Of a stretch of 8,357 nt of DNA, positions 5,517 through 8,357 are shown one piece after another; the first letter of the stretch is position 1; the number at the start of each line of letters is the position of its first letter. The translations under genes were made by a program, and so were the position numbers. Under the pieces are notes generated by a model. The model was not told where the DNA came from, searched no databases, and was given only the letters and a program-made list of their open reading frames with translations. The DNA lies in contig JAGCXJ010000295.1 of assembly GCA_017961385.1 (NCBI GenBank), forward strand, positions 1 through 8,357, written 5' to 3'. The DNA is from Lachnospiraceae bacterium (GTDB taxonomy: Bacteria > Bacillota > Clostridia > Lachnospirales > Lachnospiraceae).

Positions 5517-6815
5517 GTGAAAAGAGCACTGGTTATACTAGCATTTTCAGTACTGATATTCGGTCTGATAATTTCATATGACATCACTCAGTGTGACGGA
5601 CAGGTCATAATGCGCCACTTTATCAAGAGCGACTATGAGCCGGTCCTTGAAGAAGCATACGAGTATGAACCGATAAAACCTGAAAAGACTACGGACAGGG
5701 GACAGGACTACTTCGGCGAGACCACCATCGAAAAGCAGGAAACTGAAATAACAGGTGATATTCCTGAAGAGATAGAAGAGCCTGTCGAGGATTATACGCA
5801 GGAAGATGCAAACAGAGGCTACGAGTACTACTTTGATCTTCTAAGCGACCAGGAAAAGAATGTCTACAGGGCGATGTATCATGCTTTTGAAAACATCGAG
5901 AGCGGCAATGCGATACCGACTGTCGATGAGGAAGCTATGAACAGGGTGGCAAACTATATCAGGATGGACCATCCGGAATTCTTCTATGCGACAGATCTCG
6001 GATATACCCATTACACAATGGGAGGACAGGTGGTAAAGACAGTCCTTGCCGTTACATATTCCGATTCAAAGGCTGCCATAAGAAATCAGATCGGCTATAT
6101 AGACGATCTATCCGATCAGATACTTTCTCTGATACCTGCAGGAGCCGATGACTATACCAAGGCAAAGTTCATCTATGAATGGATCATAGAAAATACCGAC
6201 TACAGGCTCGATGCGCCTGACAACCAGTCCATGACTTCGGTATTCTACAATCATGAGTCCGTATGCGCAGGTTATTCAAGAGCATATCAGTATCTTTTGA
6301 ACAAGGCAGGCGTCGATACGACGATAGTTGAAGGAAACTCTTTGATATCCGGAGAAAACCACGCATGGAACCTTGTAAAGCTGAGTGACGGATACTACTA
6401 CGTGGACTGCACCTGGGGCGATGCTTCATACATGAAGAACGGCTTTAGCGGCGAACAGGTCGCCGGAATGAACTATGACTATCTGCTGGTTACTACAGAC
6501 GAGATAAAAAGGACTCATTCGATAGCGCTTGAAAATCTGCTTCCCATGTGTACATCAAATCAGAACAACTACTATGTCCGCGAAGGACTTCTGTTTATGG
6601 ATTATGACTACGATGCCATAAAGAGCGTGTTTGACGCTGCTTTTAACGAGGGAAGAGAGACCGTTTCATTCAAATGCGCAAACCTTGAGGTATATGACAG
6701 GATAAGACGCGAACTGATAACGAACAACGGTATCTTTGACATGCTCGGAGAGGATGCCTCGACTATTTCATATGTGGAGGACGAGGAGCAAAGAACACTT
6801 TGTTTCTGGCTGTGA
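5517..6815 (+). CDS. Exported transglutaminase-like (papain-fold) protein of unknown role
   Basis: A 432-residue protein starting with GTG. Residues 1-20 (MKRALVILAFSVLIFGLIIS) form a signal peptide or single membrane anchor; no lipobox is evident. A very acidic, proline-containing stretch (about 40-100) follows and is probably an unstructured linker. The folded part begins near residue 105. It contains a transglutaminase-like core with a plausible catalytic triad: C250 (ESVCAGYSRAYQYLL), H282 (ENHAWNLVKL) and D297 (YYYVDCTWGD). Proteins of this superfamily are cysteine enzymes, either cross-linking or hydrolysing; clostridial members are often surface proteins with unknown substrates. The last 100 or so residues match nothing I recognise. 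The gene starts 10 bases after prfC, so the two are co-transcribed, though no functional link to translation termination is obvious. Fold is confident; the reaction is unknown. Confidence 0.85.
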   Translation: MKRALVILAFSVLIFGLIISYDITQCDGQVIMRHFIKSDYEPVLEEAYEYEPIKPEKTTDRGQDYFGETTIEKQETEITGDIPEEIEEPVEDYTQEDANRGYEYYFDLLSDQEKNVYRAMYHAFENIESGNAIPTVDEEAMNRVANYIRMDHPEFFYATDLGYTHYTMGGQVVKTVLAVTYSDSKAAIRNQIGYIDDLSDQILSLIPAGADDYTKAKFIYEWIIENTDYRLDAPDNQSMTSVFYNHESVCAGYSRAYQYLLNKAGVDTTIVEGNSLISGENHAWNLVKLSDGYYYVDCTWGDASYMKNGFSGEQVAGMNYDYLLVTTDEIKRTHSIALENLLPMCTSNQNNYYVREGLLFMDYDYDAIKSVFDAAFNEGRETVSFKCANLEVYDRIRRELITNNGIFDMLGEDASTISYVEDEEQRTLCFWL

Positions 6816-6828
6816 TATATGATATAAT
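6800..6828 (+). promoter_or_regulatory. Extended -10 promoter of the Asp23-nusB-xseA operon
   Basis: A perfect TATAAT (6823-6828) is preceded by TG one base upstream (6820-6821). A weak -35, TTGTTT (6800-6805), lies 17 bases away and within the last codons of the transglutaminase-like gene. The 11 bases ATGATATAATT are identical to those of the rpsO promoter. The likely start is near 6835. There is no terminator between the upstream gene and this promoter. Confidence 0.75.
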
Positions 6829-6868
6829 TAACCTTGCTTAGGTAATAGACTGAAAGGAATTTTGTGCC

Positions 6869-7246
6869 ATGGAAAAGGAAGTAAATCAAAACGCTGTAAC
6901 ACATGATCAGGGTATAGGTACCGTTCAGATAGCCGATGATGTCATCGCGGTCATCGTAGGCATTGCCGCTACGGAGGTTGAGGGCATCGCAGCACTCGGC
7001 GACAACATCACAAACGAGCTGATGAACAAGGTCGGCATAAAGAATATCTCAAAGGGCGTAAAGGTCAGCATCGTTAATGACAGGATCGATGTTGAGGTAA
7101 GCCTTACAGTCGGCTACGGCTACAACATTCCGGCTACCTGTGCAAAGGTTCAGGAAAAGATAAAGAATACGGTTGAAAACATGACCGGACTTAAGGTCAC
7201 CGGAGTAAATGTACGCATAACCGGTGTCGATATGCAGAAGGATTGA
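6869..7246 (+). CDS. Asp23/Gls24 family protein (YqhY-like)
   Basis: A 125-residue small cytoplasmic protein of the Asp23/Gls24 family. Family features are the GTVQIADDVIAVIVGIAATEV start of the domain, followed by EGIAAL, a central VSIVNDRIDVEVSLTV strand pair, a helix rich in charged residues, and the closing VTGVNVRITGV. It has no signal peptide or membrane segment. The ATG at 6869 has AAAGGA 10 bases upstream, a slightly long spacing. Its place directly before nusB and xseA matches yqhY of Bacillus subtilis, where the product has been linked to acetyl-CoA carboxylase activity. The accB-accC genes that precede yqhY in Bacillus are absent here. The precise role is therefore open, and the yqhY equivalence rests on gene order as well as sequence. 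Confidence 0.9.
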   Translation: MEKEVNQNAVTHDQGIGTVQIADDVIAVIVGIAATEVEGIAALGDNITNELMNKVGIKNISKGVKVSIVNDRIDVEVSLTVGYGYNIPATCAKVQEKIKNTVENMTGLKVTGVNVRITGVDMQKD

Positions 7247-7254
7247 TCGCATAA

Positions 7255-7656
7255 ATGAGCAGAAGAGAACTCAGAGAACAGATATTCAAGTTGCTGTTCA
7301 GGATAGAATTTAACTCTGACGAGGAGATGAAGGCGCAGTGTGAACTGTTCTTTGACAGCCCGGATGAAGTCTTTTCTCCCGAGGATGAGAAATACATCAA
7401 GGATAAATATGATCAGATATATTCAAGGATCGAAGACATTGACAGACTGATCAATGAAAAGGCCAAGGGATGGGACTCTGACAGGATGGGCAAGGTAGAG
7501 CTCACCATCATAAGACTCGGAGTCTACGAGATAATGTATGATGACGATGTACCCGAAAGCGTCGCCATCAATGAAGCGGTTGAACTTGCAAAGAAGTTCG
7601 GCCAGGACAAGTCACACGGATTTGTCAATGCGGTGCTCGCCAAATTTGCACAATAG
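7255..7656 (+). CDS. nusB: Transcription antitermination factor NusB
   Basis: A 133-residue, mostly helical protein matching NusB (about 130-140 residues in other bacteria). NusB binds boxA RNA with NusE (S10) and helps RNA polymerase transcribe rRNA operons. The N-terminus SRRELREQIFKLLFRIEF corresponds to the conserved R-x-x-A-F-x-x-L-F helix. The C-terminal half has the diagnostic WDSDRMGKVELTIIRLGVYEI, followed by VPESVAINEAVELAKKFG and SHGFVNAVLAKFA. The ATG at 7255 follows the preceding stop by eight bases. The nearest ribosome binding site, AAGGA (7238-7242), lies inside the previous gene at a rather long distance, which suggests translational coupling. Confidence 0.96.
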   Translation: MSRRELREQIFKLLFRIEFNSDEEMKAQCELFFDSPDEVFSPEDEKYIKDKYDQIYSRIEDIDRLINEKAKGWDSDRMGKVELTIIRLGVYEIMYDDDVPESVAINEAVELAKKFGQDKSHGFVNAVLAKFAQ

Positions 7657-7673
7657 ATAGCGGCTTGTAAGAT

Positions 7674-7681
7674 AAGGTGAT
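7674..7681 (+). promoter_or_regulatory. Ribosome binding site deciding the TTG start of xseA
   Basis: AAGGTGAT matches the extended anti-Shine-Dalgarno region (AGGTGAT) and ends five bases before TTG at 7687. An in-frame stop at 7678-7680 rules out any earlier start except an ATT at 7684. Confidence 0.8.
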
Positions 7682-7686
7682 GGATT

Positions 7687-8357
7687 TTGCAGAAAGCATA
7701 TACTGTTGCACAGATCAATTCATATATCAAAAATATGTTTTCGCAGGATTATCTGCTGAATGCTGTATCGGTAAAGGGCGAGATCAGCAACTGCAAGTAT
7801 CATGCATCGGGACATATATATTTTACACTGAAGGATAAGTCAAGCGTGCTTGCCTGTGTTATGTTTGCAGGCAACAGGACGAAGGGCTTATCTTTTCCTT
7901 TAAAAGAAGGCATGCAGGTGATAGTAAGCGGCAACGTCGACATTTACGAGCGTGACGGAAAATATCAGCTGTATGCAAAAAAGATAACCCAGGACGGCAT
8001 AGGCGAGCTTTATGAAAAGTTTGAAAAACTGAAAAACGAGCTTAAGGAAAGAGGGATGTTCGATCCCGTATATAAAAAGCCGATACCTGCGCTTGTCAAA
8101 AGACTGGGAGTCGTCACCGCGCCAAACGGGGCGGCCATAAGGGATATAATAAGCATCTCAAAGTCAAGAAACCCGTATATAGAGATAATTCTCTATCCGG
8201 CTCTTGTTCAGGGAGAGGGCGCCGTTAACAGCATCGTCAAGGGCATAAAGATGTTGGAGATGATAGGCGTGGATGCGATGATAGTCGGAAGGGGAGGCGG
8301 CTCCCTTGAAGATCTCTGGGCCTTTAACGAGGAGGCTGTTGCGCAGGCCATATTTGA
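7687..8357 (+). CDS. xseA: Exodeoxyribonuclease VII large subunit, N-terminal part (3' truncated by window)
   Basis: The first 223 residues of the large subunit of exonuclease VII, which degrades single-stranded DNA from both ends with the small subunit XseB; the full protein is usually 400-450 residues. Residues about 3-100 form the OB-fold DNA-binding domain (YTVAQINSYIKNMF, VKGEISNCKYHASGHIYFTLKD, GNVDIYERDGKYQLYAKKI). The catalytic-domain family signatures follow: RLGVVTAPNGAAIRDI (139-154) and VGRGGGSLEDLWAFNEE (200-216). The start is TTG, since an in-frame TGA lies three codons upstream and a strong ribosome binding site precedes it; the first ATG would cut into the OB fold. The gene follows nusB by 30 bases without terminator or promoter, so it belongs to the same operon. 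xseB would be expected next, outside the window. Confidence 0.96.
   Translation, partial: MQKAYTVAQINSYIKNMFSQDYLLNAVSVKGEISNCKYHASGHIYFTLKDKSSVLACVMFAGNRTKGLSFPLKEGMQVIVSGNVDIYERDGKYQLYAKKITQDGIGELYEKFEKLKNELKERGMFDPVYKKPIPALVKRLGVVTAPNGAAIRDIISISKSRNPYIEIILYPALVQGEGAVNSIVKGIKMLEMIGVDAMIVGRGGGSLEDLWAFNEEAVAQAIF

Overview
The window is ordinary-looking chromosomal DNA of moderate GC, dense with plus-strand genes. It most likely comes from an anaerobic Firmicute of the class Clostridia, probably Lachnospiraceae. That assignment is inferred from the LytS-type kinase paired with a SARP-type response regulator, the Asp23-nusB-xseA gene order, strong AGGAG ribosome binding sites and extended -10 promoters. 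No mobile element, CRISPR array, tRNA or rRNA is visible, and no gap between genes exceeds about 180 bases.

Region by region: (1) positions 2-1178 hold the 3' end of a sensor kinase overlapping a response regulator with a SARP-like output domain. (2) Positions 1189-3898 hold rpsO (ribosomal protein S15) and pnp (polynucleotide phosphorylase). rpsO has a clear promoter and a structured leader, and a terminator lies between the two genes. pnp has its own long hairpin leader and is followed by a second terminator-like hairpin. (3) Positions 3914-6815 hold prfC (release factor 3), followed closely by a gene for an exported transglutaminase-like protein. (4) From 6800 to the window end, an extended -10 promoter sits in the tail of the transglutaminase gene. 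It drives an Asp23/YqhY-family gene, nusB, and the 5' part of xseA, which begins with TTG.

Functionally, the core genes deal with translation (S15, RF3), RNA turnover and transcription (PNPase, NusB) and DNA repair (exonuclease VII). The kinase-regulator pair and the transglutaminase-like protein are the accessory, less understood parts. I did not find a wholly new system. The most interesting material is regulatory RNA. The rpsO leader hairpin carries a CUCC in its loop that could pair with its own Shine-Dalgarno sequence. The pnp leader hairpin is about 79 nt long, and one arm could alternatively pair with the pnp Shine-Dalgarno region. Both resemble in principle the autoregulated rpsO and pnp leaders of E. 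coli, but the sequences are different and the structures were folded by eye.
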